Below, one piece after another: positions 6,201-14,294 of a stretch of DNA of 43,189 nucleotides; position 1 is the first letter of the stretch; each line of letters opens with the position of its first letter. The notes under the pieces were generated by a model that saw only the letters and a program-made list of their open reading frames with translations, searched no databases and had not been told where the DNA came from. A program made the position numbers and the translations under genes. The stretch lies in NCBI GenBank assembly GCA_964633975.1, contig CAZWKX010000017.1:1-43189 (forward strand). The letters are read 5' to 3'. The DNA is from CAZWKX01 sp964633975. Lineage in GTDB: Bacteria > Actinomycetota > Acidimicrobiia > Spongiisociales > UBA11373.

Positions 6201-8180
6201 ATGTCGATCACGGTCAGCATGCCCCAGCTGGGAGAAACGGTCACGGAGGGGACCATTCTCCGGTGGGCAAAGCAGCCGGGAGACACGGTCGCCGCGGATG
6301 AGGTGCTTTTCGAGGTCTCGACGGACAAGGTGGATACCGAAGTGCCCTCACCTGCGGCCGGAGTGATCCTCGAGATCCTCGTTCCCGAGGGTGAGACCGT
6401 CGCCGTGGGCACGCCACTCGTCGTGATCGGCGAGGCCGGTGAAGGCGTGGTGGCCCCTGCGGCTCCGGTGGAGATCCCAACGGTTCCCGCGGAATCTCCC
6501 GTCGAGGCTGCTTCGATCGCCCCGGAGCCCGCAGTCGAGCCGGCTGCGCCCGTCCCAGAGCCATTCGCCGAGATACCCGAGGTGCCTGCTCCCGCACCCG
6601 AGCCGCCTGTCCTGGCCTCGGAGCCTTTCGCCGAGAAACCCGAGGTGCCCGCTCCCGTACCCGAGGTGCCTGCTCCCGCACCCGAGCCGCCTGTCTTGGC
6701 CTCGGAGCCTTTCGCCGAGATACCCGAGGCGCCCACTCCCGCACCCGAGCCGCCGTCCGCGCCGGCGCCGTATGAGATCAGCATGGAGGTGGAGGCTGCG
6801 GGGCCGTCGGCCGAGCCGCAGCCCGCCGTGCCAACCGATGTCGGCTTCCTTTCGCCGGTGGTACGCAAGCTTGCCTCCGAGCACGATATCGACCTGAGCG
6901 GTGTCGAGGGAACGGGCCGAAATGGCCGCATCACCCGCAAGGATGTGCAAGGTCTTATTGATGCGAGGGCGCGGGGCGTCGAGGTGGCGCCGCCGGTCCC
7001 CGAACCCTTCGTGGAGGCAGCGCCCATCGCAGCTCCTGCGGCGCCGGAGCCGGCCATCAGCCACCCGCCTGGCCCGGAACCTATCGAGGTGCCCGCCGAG
7101 CTGCTCGAGGCGGTCGCGGGACCCGGAGAGGCACCCTCGGAGCCGGCGATCGAACCCATCGAGGTCCTGCCGGAGCCGGTCGAGGCCGTGGAGCAGCCAA
7201 TGGTGGAGCCCGTGGAGCCCGCTGCTGCGCCTGCGGAGCCCGCGGTTGCAGCCGCCGAGCCTGCGGCAGGATCTCCGGAGGTCGCGATCACGCCTCCGGA
7301 GCCTGCAGCAGCTCCCGCCGAGCTGCCACCTGCGGCTCCGTCGCCCCGCCGCGCCGGCCTGGGCAAAGGGCTCGACGCCCTGATCCCCACCGAGGTGCCG
7401 GTGCCGCGGCCGCACCCGGAACAACGGGTCGAGGTCCCACCCGGAATACCACTGCGGCCCGGAGACAGCGTGAAGGATCCGACCAGGCTGCGGATGCGGA
7501 TCGCCGAGCACATGATCAGGAACCGCCGCACCGCAGCGCACGTGTGGACGTCTATAGAGGTTGACTTCGAGATGGTGGAGCAGGTGCGCCGTCGCCATCG
7601 CGCCGAGTTCGAGGCTAGGGAGGGTTTCTCCCTTACGTACATGCCGTTCATCGCCCGAGCCACCATCGACGCCCTCGGCGCGTTCCCGGTGGTGAACTCG
7701 TCTTTCTACTTCGAGGAGCGCAAGATCGTCGAGCACGGGCGGGTGAACCTGGGCATCGCGGTCGATCTCGATCAGGAAGGGCTGGTGGTGATGAACATCC
7801 CCGGAGCCGACGACATGCGCATGCGGGAGCTGGCCCGGCGCATTCGGGCTGTTGCCGAGAAGGCGCGGTCGGGCGATCTCACGCCAGACGACGTGGCCGG
7901 TAGCACGTTCACCATCACCAACCCGGGCCCATTCGGCACTTTCATGTCGGTGCCGATCATCAACGTTCCCGAGGTGGCGATCCTGTCCACCGACACGGTC
8001 ACTAAGCGCCCGGTGGCTGTGGTCGACGAAACCGGCAGCTCCGCCATCGCGGTGCACCACGTGGGCTACCTGGGCCTCACTTGGGATCACCGTGCCTTGG
8101 ACGGGTCCACGGCGGCGCTATTCGTGCGCCGAATCAAGGAAAGCCTCGAGACCTGGGACTGGGAGCACGAGCTGGCATGA
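6201..8180 (+). CDS. 2-oxoacid dehydrogenase E2, lipoyl acyltransferase with very long linkers
   Basis: This is the core acyltransferase of the complex. It has 659 residues; the start ATG at 6201 follows AGGAGA. One lipoyl domain (about 1-80) carries the lipoylation site Lys43 in TDKVD. A Pro/Ala/Glu-rich linker (about 85-212) contains tandem FAE-PE repeats. The peripheral-subunit-binding domain (about 214-255, beginning VGFLSPVVRK) docks E1 or E3. A second long linker (about 256-424) includes a GLGKGLDALIP segment at residues 386-396 that resembles the ParB N-terminus. The catalytic domain (about 425-659) ends with DHRALDG, His630 and Asp634 being the acyltransferase pair. Linkers of this length are unusual for a protein with a single lipoyl domain. 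Acyl specificity cannot be read with confidence. Confidence 0.93.
   Translation: MSITVSMPQLGETVTEGTILRWAKQPGDTVAADEVLFEVSTDKVDTEVPSPAAGVILEILVPEGETVAVGTPLVVIGEAGEGVVAPAAPVEIPTVPAESPVEAASIAPEPAVEPAAPVPEPFAEIPEVPAPAPEPPVLASEPFAEKPEVPAPVPEVPAPAPEPPVLASEPFAEIPEAPTPAPEPPSAPAPYEISMEVEAAGPSAEPQPAVPTDVGFLSPVVRKLASEHDIDLSGVEGTGRNGRITRKDVQGLIDARARGVEVAPPVPEPFVEAAPIAAPAAPEPAISHPPGPEPIEVPAELLEAVAGPGEAPSEPAIEPIEVLPEPVEAVEQPMVEPVEPAAAPAEPAVAAAEPAAGSPEVAITPPEPAAAPAELPPAAPSPRRAGLGKGLDALIPTEVPVPRPHPEQRVEVPPGIPLRPGDSVKDPTRLRMRIAEHMIRNRRTAAHVWTSIEVDFEMVEQVRRRHRAEFEAREGFSLTYMPFIARATIDALGAFPVVNSSFYFEERKIVEHGRVNLGIAVDLDQEGLVVMNIPGADDMRMRELARRIRAVAEKARSGDLTPDDVAGSTFTITNPGPFGTFMSVPIINVPEVAILSTDTVTKRPVAVVDETGSSAIAVHHVGYLGLTWDHRALDGSTAALFVRRIKESLETWDWEHELA
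6564..6755 (+). repeat. Tandem repeats in the E2 linker
   Basis: Three imperfect in-frame copies begin at 6564, 6627 and 6711, each opening with TTCGCCGAGA and encoding FAE(I/K)PE(V/A) followed by Pro/Ala/Glu-rich sequence; the middle copy is longer because a PEVPAPxP segment is doubled. They are nearly identical at DNA level, so they probably arose by recent slippage or unequal exchange and may vary in number between strains. Confidence 0.85.
7347..7400 (+). other. ParB-N-terminus-like peptide inside the E2 linker
   Basis: The frame encodes RRAGLGKGLDALIPTEVP (residues 383-400 of E2). Known actinobacterial ParB proteins begin with a basic patch followed by GLGRGLxALIPT, the segment by which ParB engages and stimulates the ATPase ParA. 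The match covers the basic residues, GLGxGL, ALIP and the following Thr. It lies between Pro/Ala-rich sequence and the catalytic domain, so it should be exposed. The resemblance is seen directly; a ParA interaction is inference. Confidence 0.6.
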
Positions 8181-9808
8181 GCCGCCTGCGGGCGCGCTGG
8201 CTGGGCCGGCTGCCCTACGAAGAGGCATGGGATCTGCAGCGAGCCCTACACCAGGGGAGGGTGGAGGAGCGGGCCGACGACTATCTGCTGCTGCTCGAGC
8301 ACCCTCCCACCTACACGCTCGGCCGCAACGCCGACGGCAGGAATCTGCTCGTGTCACCGGAGGCGCTGGCCGCCTTCGGCGCCGAGCTGCACAACGTCGA
8401 TCGGGGCGGTGACATCACCTTTCACGGGCCCGGCCAGCTGGTCGGCTACCCGATTCACCATCTCGGGTTCCGCCCCGACGTTGTCGCCTACGTCCGCTCG
8501 CTGGAGCGAGCCATGATCGCCGCGCTCTCGGATCTGGGCGTGGAGGCATGGGCCGAAGAGGGATTCACCGGCGTGTGGACAGAGGCGGGCAAGGTCGCTG
8601 CCATCGGTGTGCGCGTCTCTCGCAAGGTAACCATGCACGGCTTCGCTCTGAACGTCGCCACCGACCTCGATTACTACCGGCACATAGTGCCCTGCGGCAT
8701 CCTGAACCGGCCGGTGACATCGGTGAGCGAGATCCTTCATCGCCCCGTGGCGCTTCGGGAGATGGTCGAGGCGATCGCGCCGCGTTTTGCCGAGGAGTTC
8801 AACTACGAGGAGGTGGAGGCCCAGCTGGCTGCATTTGCCAGAGGTGCGGGGCGACCCGAGTACGAGATCGACCGGCTCGTCGTCGCCGGGGCTTTCTCGC
8901 CCGAGGCGCGCCGCAGCGTTCCCGTCACCGTCAGAGGGCGCCTGCCCGGCGAGCCGGAGCGGCCCGAGTGGATGAGGGTGAAGGTCGATCTTGGCGCCGG
9001 CTATCGCGCCGTCGGAGGGCTCATACGGGGTCACGGTCTCCACACCGTGTGCGAGGAGGCCGGCTGCCCCAACATCTATGAGTGCTGGTCCTCCGGCACC
9101 GCCACATTCATGCTGCTGGGCGACGTGTGCACCAGGGCCTGCAGCTTCTGCGACGTAGCCACCGGACGGCCCGGCGAAGTGGACTGGGACGAGCCGAAAC
9201 GGGTCGCCGAGGCCGTCGACGAGATGGGCCTGGCCCATGTCGTTCTCACCTCGGTCACCCGTGACGACCTCGGCGACGGCGGCGCCGGCGTGTATGCCGA
9301 GACGATCCGCCGCATCAGGGAGCGTGTGCCCACTTGCCTCGTCGAAGTGCTGGTCCCCGACTTCAAGGGAGACCGGGCCGCCCTCGAGACCGTGACGGCG
9401 GCAAAGCCCGAGGTGGTGAATCACAACATCGAGACCGTGCTCCGCCTACAGCGGGACGTCCGCACCGCGGCCAACTACGGGCGCTCCCTGGCGCTGCTGG
9501 CTCGGGCCCGGCAGCTCAACCCCGACGGCCGGGTGAAGTCGGGGCTCATCGTCGGCATGGGGGAGACCCGGCAGGAGGTGCTCGGTGCTCTTGCCGACCT
9601 GAGGGCCGTCGGCGTCGACATCGTCACCATCGGCCAGTACCTGCGGCCCACGGCGCGGCATCGGCCCATAGACCGCTACGTGGATCCCGGCGAGTTTGCC
9701 GAGTACAAGGTATACGGCGAAGGGCTGGGGATCCCACACGTGGAGTCGGGGCCGCTGGTGCGATCGTCGTATCACGCCAAGGAGGCCCGGGAGGCGGCGG
9801 GGAGATAG
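8177..9808 (+). CDS. Fused octanoyltransferase (LipB) and lipoyl synthase (LipA)
   Basis: This single 543-residue protein would perform both steps of protein lipoylation. Residues 1 to about 215 are LipB: RGGDITFHGPGQL, then Lys139 (GKVAAIGV) and Cys173 (VPCGIL), the acyl-transfer pair, which moves octanoyl from ACP to the target lysine. A linker of about 45 residues follows. From about residue 265 comes LipA, with the auxiliary cluster cysteines Cys292, Cys297, Cys303 (CEEAGC...ECW), the radical-SAM CX3CX2C (Cys318, Cys322, Cys325) and the C-terminal RSSYHA serine region. All catalytic residues of both halves are present and the frame is continuous across the joint. ATG 8177 overlaps the E2 stop (ATGA), so it is coupled to its likely substrate. 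The fusion is unusual; lipB and lipA are normally separate genes. Confidence 0.93.
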   Translation: MSRLRARWLGRLPYEEAWDLQRALHQGRVEERADDYLLLLEHPPTYTLGRNADGRNLLVSPEALAAFGAELHNVDRGGDITFHGPGQLVGYPIHHLGFRPDVVAYVRSLERAMIAALSDLGVEAWAEEGFTGVWTEAGKVAAIGVRVSRKVTMHGFALNVATDLDYYRHIVPCGILNRPVTSVSEILHRPVALREMVEAIAPRFAEEFNYEEVEAQLAAFARGAGRPEYEIDRLVVAGAFSPEARRSVPVTVRGRLPGEPERPEWMRVKVDLGAGYRAVGGLIRGHGLHTVCEEAGCPNIYECWSSGTATFMLLGDVCTRACSFCDVATGRPGEVDWDEPKRVAEAVDEMGLAHVVLTSVTRDDLGDGGAGVYAETIRRIRERVPTCLVEVLVPDFKGDRAALETVTAAKPEVVNHNIETVLRLQRDVRTAANYGRSLALLARARQLNPDGRVKSGLIVGMGETRQEVLGALADLRAVGVDIVTIGQYLRPTARHRPIDRYVDPGEFAEYKVYGEGLGIPHVESGPLVRSSYHAKEAREAAGR

Positions 9809-9886
9809 CCGCGGCGCCGTGTCGGCCGTGCACCTGGGCTTCTACGCGGTCTAGCCTGGCGGGCGAGCGAAACGACCGGACGAGGC

Positions 9887-11842
9887 ATGACCACCGAGCA
9901 ACTGGCCGTCAACACCATCAAGGCACTCTCGATGGACGCCGTGCAGCGGGCCAACTCGGGCCATCCGGGCATGCCGATGGGCATGGCCGACGTCGGCGTC
10001 GTCCTGTGGACCAAGTTCCTTCGAGTGGACCCGACTGATCCCACATGGCCCGATCGTGACCGTTTTGTTCTGTCCAACGGCCACGGGTCGATGCTGCTCT
10101 ACTCGCTGCTGCACCTGGCCGGGTTCGGCCTGACCATGGATGATCTGCGGCGCTTCAGGCAGTGGGGATCACGGACGCCGGGGCATCCGGAGCGCCAGCC
10201 CGAGCTGGGCATCGAGACGACCACCGGCCCGCTGGGCCAGGGGTTCGGCACGGCGGTGGGCATGGCCATCGCCGAGGCGCACCTGCGGGGCGTGTTCGGG
10301 GCCGATCTCGTAGATCATCACACCTACGCCTTCGTTAGTGACGGCGACCTCATGGAGGGTATTTCGTCGGAGGCCGCTTCTTTGGCCGGCCACCTCGGCC
10401 TGGGCCGGATCGTCTACGTGTACGACGACAACGGGATCTCCATCGAGGGGTCCACCGACATCACTTTTACCGAGGACGTGCTGGCCCGGGTCGCCGCCAT
10501 GGGCTGGCACACCCTCGACGTGGACGGGCACGACCGCGCCGCGCTCGAGGAGGCCATCGCCGCGGCTCGGGCCGTCGAGGATCGCCCGTCCCTGATCGCG
10601 GCGCATACGCACATCGCCCACGGGTCGCCGAACAAGCAGGACACCGCCGCGGCGCACGGCAGCCCACTCGGCGACGAAGAGGTCGCCCTCACCAAGGAGG
10701 CGATGGGTTGGCCGCCGGACTCCAGCTTCGAGGTCGCCGACGAGGTGTACGCGCTGTTCGCCGACGCCATGGGCAGGGGAACCGAGGCTCGCCGCGCCTG
10801 GGAGATGCGCCGGGACGACGCCTTCGCCGCCGACACCGATCTTGGCGCCCTTTGGGCGGCCTACTGGAGCCCGGATCCGATCGAGATCGGCTCACTCGGC
10901 TATGAGGTTGGAGCTTCGGTAGCCACCCGCAAGGCGTCGGGCAAGGCCATCAACATGATCGCGGGGACCGCCCCCTACCTGATTGGCGGCTCTGGTGACT
11001 TGGCGCCGTCGACCGACACGTATATCGATGGAGCTTCCGATCTGCAGGCCGATTGCTCCGAGGGCCGCAACCTCCACTTTGGAGTTCGCGAGCACGCCAT
11101 GGCCGCGGCGGTGAATGGCATCGTCGTCCACGGGGGGCTGCGAGCCTTCGGCGCCACCTTCCTGGTGTTCAGCGATTACATGAGGCCGGCCGTTCGTCTC
11201 GCCGCTCTGATGAAGGTGCCCAGCATCTTCGTCTGGACCCACGACTCCGTGTTCCTGGGGGAGGACGGGCCCACTCACCAGCCCATCGAGCACCTGGCGA
11301 GCCTGCGGGCGATCCCCAACCTCTGGGTGGTGCGTCCTGCCGATGCCGGGGAGACGGCGGAGGCGTGGGAGCTTGCTCTGCGCCGGACCGAAGGGCCCAC
11401 CGGCATCGTGCTGAGCAGGCAGGCCCTGCCCGTGCTGGATCGAAGCGGCAAGGAGGGTCTGGTCCATCGCGGCGGCTACGTGCTGCGCGACGGGAGCGAC
11501 GTCGTGCTCATCGCCACCGGGTCGGAGGTGTCGGTGGCCCTGGAGGCCGCGGAGATCCTGGCCGGCGGCGACCGCTCGGTGCGGGTAGTCAGCCTGCCCT
11601 CATGGGAAGCCTTCTTGGCCCAGGACGAGGAATACCGCACGGAGGTGTTGGGCGAAGGCCTGCCGGTCGCCTCGCTCGAGGCCGGCTCGACCCTGGGATG
11701 GGAGCGTTTTGTCGGGACCGGCGGCCTCGCCCTCGGCATCGACCGGTTCGGCGCCTCGGCGCCGGCGAAGCGGCTCGCCGAGGAGTGGGGATTCACCCCG
11801 CAGCTCGTTGCCGAGCGCATCGAGGCCTGGCTCGGCGGCTAG
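9887..11842 (+). CDS. tkt: Transketolase
   Basis: This ThDP enzyme transfers two-carbon ketol units between sugar phosphates in the pentose phosphate pathway. The 651-residue product shows the N-terminal ANSGHPGMPMG, SNGHGSMLLY, the ThDP/Mg motif beginning at SDGDLMEG (Asp152 onward) and closing in DDN, and the pyrimidine domain with GVREHAM, TFLVFSDYMRP and THDS, followed by the C-terminal transketolase domain. Length is slightly short but complete. A 78-nt gap separates it from lipBA, so it may be the last gene of that transcript or have its own promoter; TAGCCT about 30 nt upstream is a weak -10 candidate. Its stop codon lies inside a strong hairpin shared with the convergent sat gene. Confidence 0.95.
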   Translation: MTTEQLAVNTIKALSMDAVQRANSGHPGMPMGMADVGVVLWTKFLRVDPTDPTWPDRDRFVLSNGHGSMLLYSLLHLAGFGLTMDDLRRFRQWGSRTPGHPERQPELGIETTTGPLGQGFGTAVGMAIAEAHLRGVFGADLVDHHTYAFVSDGDLMEGISSEAASLAGHLGLGRIVYVYDDNGISIEGSTDITFTEDVLARVAAMGWHTLDVDGHDRAALEEAIAAARAVEDRPSLIAAHTHIAHGSPNKQDTAAAHGSPLGDEEVALTKEAMGWPPDSSFEVADEVYALFADAMGRGTEARRAWEMRRDDAFAADTDLGALWAAYWSPDPIEIGSLGYEVGASVATRKASGKAINMIAGTAPYLIGGSGDLAPSTDTYIDGASDLQADCSEGRNLHFGVREHAMAAAVNGIVVHGGLRAFGATFLVFSDYMRPAVRLAALMKVPSIFVWTHDSVFLGEDGPTHQPIEHLASLRAIPNLWVVRPADAGETAEAWELALRRTEGPTGIVLSRQALPVLDRSGKEGLVHRGGYVLRDGSDVVLIATGSEVSVALEAAEILAGGDRSVRVVSLPSWEAFLAQDEEYRTEVLGEGLPVASLEAGSTLGWERFVGTGGLALGIDRFGASAPAKRLAEEWGFTPQLVAERIEAWLGG

Positions 11843-11858
11843 TGAGCCGCCGAGCCAG
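11827..11858. terminator. Perfect 14-bp hairpin between convergent tkt and sat-cysC
   Basis: Arms 11827-11840 and 11845-11858 are perfectly complementary, almost all G and C, with a 4-nt loop AGTG. The tkt stop codon TAG (11840-11842) is within the structure, and the sat-cysC stop is 5 nt beyond. No clear U-tract follows on either side, but position and symmetry suggest a shared bidirectional terminator or mRNA 3'-end stabiliser. Confidence 0.6.
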
Positions 11859-11862
11859 AGCG

Positions 11863-13590
11863 TCAGTCTCTCTTCGGCTCGATGTACCCCTCGTGCTCCA
11901 GGTGCAGGATGATCTGGTTCGCCGCTTCGTCGGGGCTGATGTCGGTCGTGTCGATGACCAGATCGGCGTCCTCGGGCTCCTCGTAGGGGTCGGAGATGCC
12001 GGTGAACTCCTTGATGATCCCGGCTCGCGCCTTGGCGTACAGCCCTTTGCGGTCCCGCTGCTCGCAGACTTCCAGTGGAGTGGAGATGTGGACGAGCGTG
12101 AATCCGCCCAGAGGCTCGATCATGTCGCGTACGGCCCGGCGCACTTCGTTGTAGGGGGCGATAGGAGCGCAGAGGGCGATACCGCCGTTTTTCGTGATCT
12201 CCGACGCGACGAAGCCGATACGTTTGATGTTCAGGTCGCGGTGCTCCTTGGAGAAGCCGAGCTCCGACGAGAGGTTCTTGCGCACCAGGTCGCCGTCGAG
12301 CAGCGTGACGGGCCGGCCCCCCATCTCCAGGAGCTTGACCTGGAGCACATTGGCGACCGTCGACTTGCCCGAGCCGGAGAGGCCGGTGAAGAACACGGTA
12401 AAGCCCTGCCTGCTGCGCGCAGGATGGGTGCGACGCAGCTCCTCTGCCACACGGGGGAACGTGAACCACTCCGGTATCTCCCTGCCGTCGGCGAGGCGCT
12501 CCCGCAGCTCCGTTCCCGAGATGCTGAGCGTCTTGGCGCCCTCGGGCACCTCGTCGACCGGGACGTAGCGGCCCTCGTCCGGAAGGTACACCACCATCTT
12601 GAAGGGCACCATGGCGACCCCGAGCTCTTCCTCGTGCTCGGCGAGCAGTTCCTGGGCGTCGTAGGGCCCGTAGAAGGGCGTGCCCGAGGAGTCGCTCCCG
12701 GGACCGGCGTGGTCGCGGCCCACTATCAGGTGGGTACAACCGAAGTTCTTGCGGATGATGGCGTGCCAGACGGCCTCCCGCGGCCCGGCCAGCCGCATGG
12801 CCAGAGGGAGGAGGGCTAGCTCGGCGGTGTTGCGCGGGTAGCGATCCATGATCGCCTGATAGGCGCGCACCCGGGTGTAGTGGTCGACGTCGCCGGGCTT
12901 GGTCATCCCGACTACGGGGTTCACCAGGAGGTTGGCCTCCACGTTCTTGGCGGCCCGCACCGTCAGCTCCAGGTGGGCCCGGTGCATCGGGTTGCGCGTC
13001 TGGAATGCCACCACACGCCGCCAGCCGCGCCTGGCGAATCGGCCCCTGAGCTCGGCCGGGGTCATTCGTAGCGTCTTGAAGTCGTAGTGGGAGGGCAGCT
13101 GAAGGCCGTCGAGACGCCCACCTACGTACCACGGCTTCGTGTTCTCCAGAAGGTGAGCGACACTCGGATGCTCCCGGTTGGTGGTGCCGAGAACGTTTTT
13201 CGCTTCGGCCTCGAGGTCGGCCTGCCACGTGGATTCGACGTGCAGGACGGCGAGCATCACTCCCTCCGTGTCGCGCAGCGCAGCGCTGGAGCCGGGCTCG
13301 AGGGCCCGGGCCAGCTCGTCGTCGACGTCGAGCATGACGGGAATGGGCCACAGGGTTCCGTCGGCGAGGCGCATGTCGGACACGACGCTGTGGTAGTCGG
13401 CCTCGCTCAGGAATCCGGTCAAGGGCGAGAAGCCGCCGTTGAGCAGCAGCTCGAGGTCGCAGAGGTGGCGCGGTCCGAGATCGATCGACGGCCAATCGCG
13501 GGATTGGGCTCTGATCTCCTCGGCCCGCCGCTCGTCGACCAGGAGGTCGACGAGGGCTTCTCCGTGTGGGGCGATGAGGCTGTGGGGCAA
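11863..13590 (-). CDS. Bifunctional sulfate adenylyltransferase / APS kinase
   Basis: The enzyme makes adenylylsulfate from ATP and sulfate and phosphorylates it to PAPS, for sulfate assimilation or sulfation. The 575-residue product begins with an ATP sulfurylase of the homo-oligomeric Sat type: PUA-like N-terminal domain, QTRNPMHRAH nucleotide-binding motif and GRDHAGPG. It ends with a CysC kinase (about the last 185 residues) carrying the P-loop GLSGSGKST and the DGD segment. This differs from the CysD/CysN-type GTPase system. The start is taken as TTG at 13590, 6 nt after a GAAGGA Shine-Dalgarno; the frame is open further upstream but the extra residues look non-coding. No other sulfur gene is nearby. 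Confidence 0.92.
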   Translation of the reverse strand: MPHSLIAPHGEALVDLLVDERRAEEIRAQSRDWPSIDLGPRHLCDLELLLNGGFSPLTGFLSEADYHSVVSDMRLADGTLWPIPVMLDVDDELARALEPGSSAALRDTEGVMLAVLHVESTWQADLEAEAKNVLGTTNREHPSVAHLLENTKPWYVGGRLDGLQLPSHYDFKTLRMTPAELRGRFARRGWRRVVAFQTRNPMHRAHLELTVRAAKNVEANLLVNPVVGMTKPGDVDHYTRVRAYQAIMDRYPRNTAELALLPLAMRLAGPREAVWHAIIRKNFGCTHLIVGRDHAGPGSDSSGTPFYGPYDAQELLAEHEEELGVAMVPFKMVVYLPDEGRYVPVDEVPEGAKTLSISGTELRERLADGREIPEWFTFPRVAEELRRTHPARSRQGFTVFFTGLSGSGKSTVANVLQVKLLEMGGRPVTLLDGDLVRKNLSSELGFSKEHRDLNIKRIGFVASEITKNGGIALCAPIAPYNEVRRAVRDMIEPLGGFTLVHISTPLEVCEQRDRKGLYAKARAGIIKEFTGISDPYEEPEDADLVIDTTDISPDEAANQIILHLEHEGYIEPKRD

Positions 13591-13655
13591 GTCTGATCCT
13601 TCGTTTTTGTTGCTGTGGTCGCGGCCGAGCCGGCAAAGCGGCGGGGACCGCGTCG

Positions 13656-13661
13656 ATTCTA
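13656..13661 (-). promoter_or_regulatory. Candidate -10 element for sat-cysC
   Basis: On the minus strand this reads TAGAAT, about 66 nt before the TTG start in the 154-nt divergent gap. No -35 match was found at the expected distance. Confidence 0.3.
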
Positions 13662-13732
13662 TCGGCTCCACGTGTGGCGCCGGGTGGCATGGCCGCCGCC
13701 CGGGCCGGCGCCGGGGGACGAGGAGTAGGCCG

Positions 13733-13738
13733 TACAAT
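13733..13738 (+). promoter_or_regulatory. Candidate -10 element for a leaderless cobalamin adenosyltransferase mRNA
   Basis: TACAAT is followed by exactly 6 nt and then the GTG start at 13745, so transcription would begin at the start codon. There is no Shine-Dalgarno within 15 nt, which supports a leaderless message. Confidence 0.5.
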
Positions 13739-13744
13739 CGGCCG

Positions 13745-14293
13745 GTGCGGATCTACACCGGGAGGGGCGACGACGGCACCACCGGGCTTTTCGGCGGGGG
13801 CCGCGTGGCCAAGGATGAGACCGGCCCGGAGGCGTACGGCGCCGTCGACGAGGCGGTGAGCGCGCTGGGTGTAGCGCGAGCCGCCGTCTCCGGGGAGCTT
13901 GCCGCCGCCATACTCGATATCCAGCGGGATCTCTTTGTTGTGGCCGCCGAGCTGGCCGCGGTGCCCGACCGCCGGGCCGGGCTGAAGCCCGGCACGAGCC
14001 TGGTCACGGAAGCGATGGTCAAGGCCGTCGAGGGGCGGATCGACGCCGTGGTGGCAGAAGCAGGGACGCCTGCCGAGTTCGTTGTGCCCGGAGGCAACCC
14101 CGTGGCCGCCGAGCTGGATGTGGCCCGCGCCGCCCTACGGCGCGCCGAAAGAAGGGCGGTGACGCACCTGCGCGACAAGGGGATTGAAGACAGCGCCGTG
14201 GTTCCTTACATCAACCGGGTCGGGGACTACGTCTATGTGCTTGCTCGGCTCGCCGAGGGCGGATGGACGCCGAGCCGCCGCAAGGAGGACTGA
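13745..14293 (+). CDS. Cob(I)alamin adenosyltransferase, PduO type
   Basis: This ATP-dependent enzyme converts cob(I)alamin to adenosylcobalamin, the cofactor of the mutases at both ends of the window. The 182-residue product has the ATP-binding N-terminus YTGRGDDGTTGLFGG, a YGAVDE segment where most members have YG-VDELN, the RRAERR helix near the C-terminus and YINRVGDYVYVLAR, the typical PduO signature. Length is normal. GTG 13745 is preferred because the conserved motif starts three residues later and because of the -10 element 6 nt upstream. pepA starts 1 nt after its stop. No cobalamin riboswitch is visible upstream. Confidence 0.92.
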   Translation: MRIYTGRGDDGTTGLFGGGRVAKDETGPEAYGAVDEAVSALGVARAAVSGELAAAILDIQRDLFVVAAELAAVPDRRAGLKPGTSLVTEAMVKAVEGRIDAVVAEAGTPAEFVVPGGNPVAAELDVARAALRRAERRAVTHLRDKGIEDSAVVPYINRVGDYVYVLARLAEGGWTPSRRKED

Positions 14294-14294
14294 G

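Noticed and set aside
6170..8090. Long minus-strand open frames across the E2 gene
   Set aside because: They mirror the Pro/Ala-rich linker codons and give Ser/Gly/Ala- or Arg-rich low-complexity translations; the plus strand encodes an unmistakable E2.
13591..13744. A cobalamin riboswitch upstream of the adenosyltransferase gene
   Set aside because: The 154-nt divergent gap is too short and no B12-box-like element was seen; the message appears leaderless.
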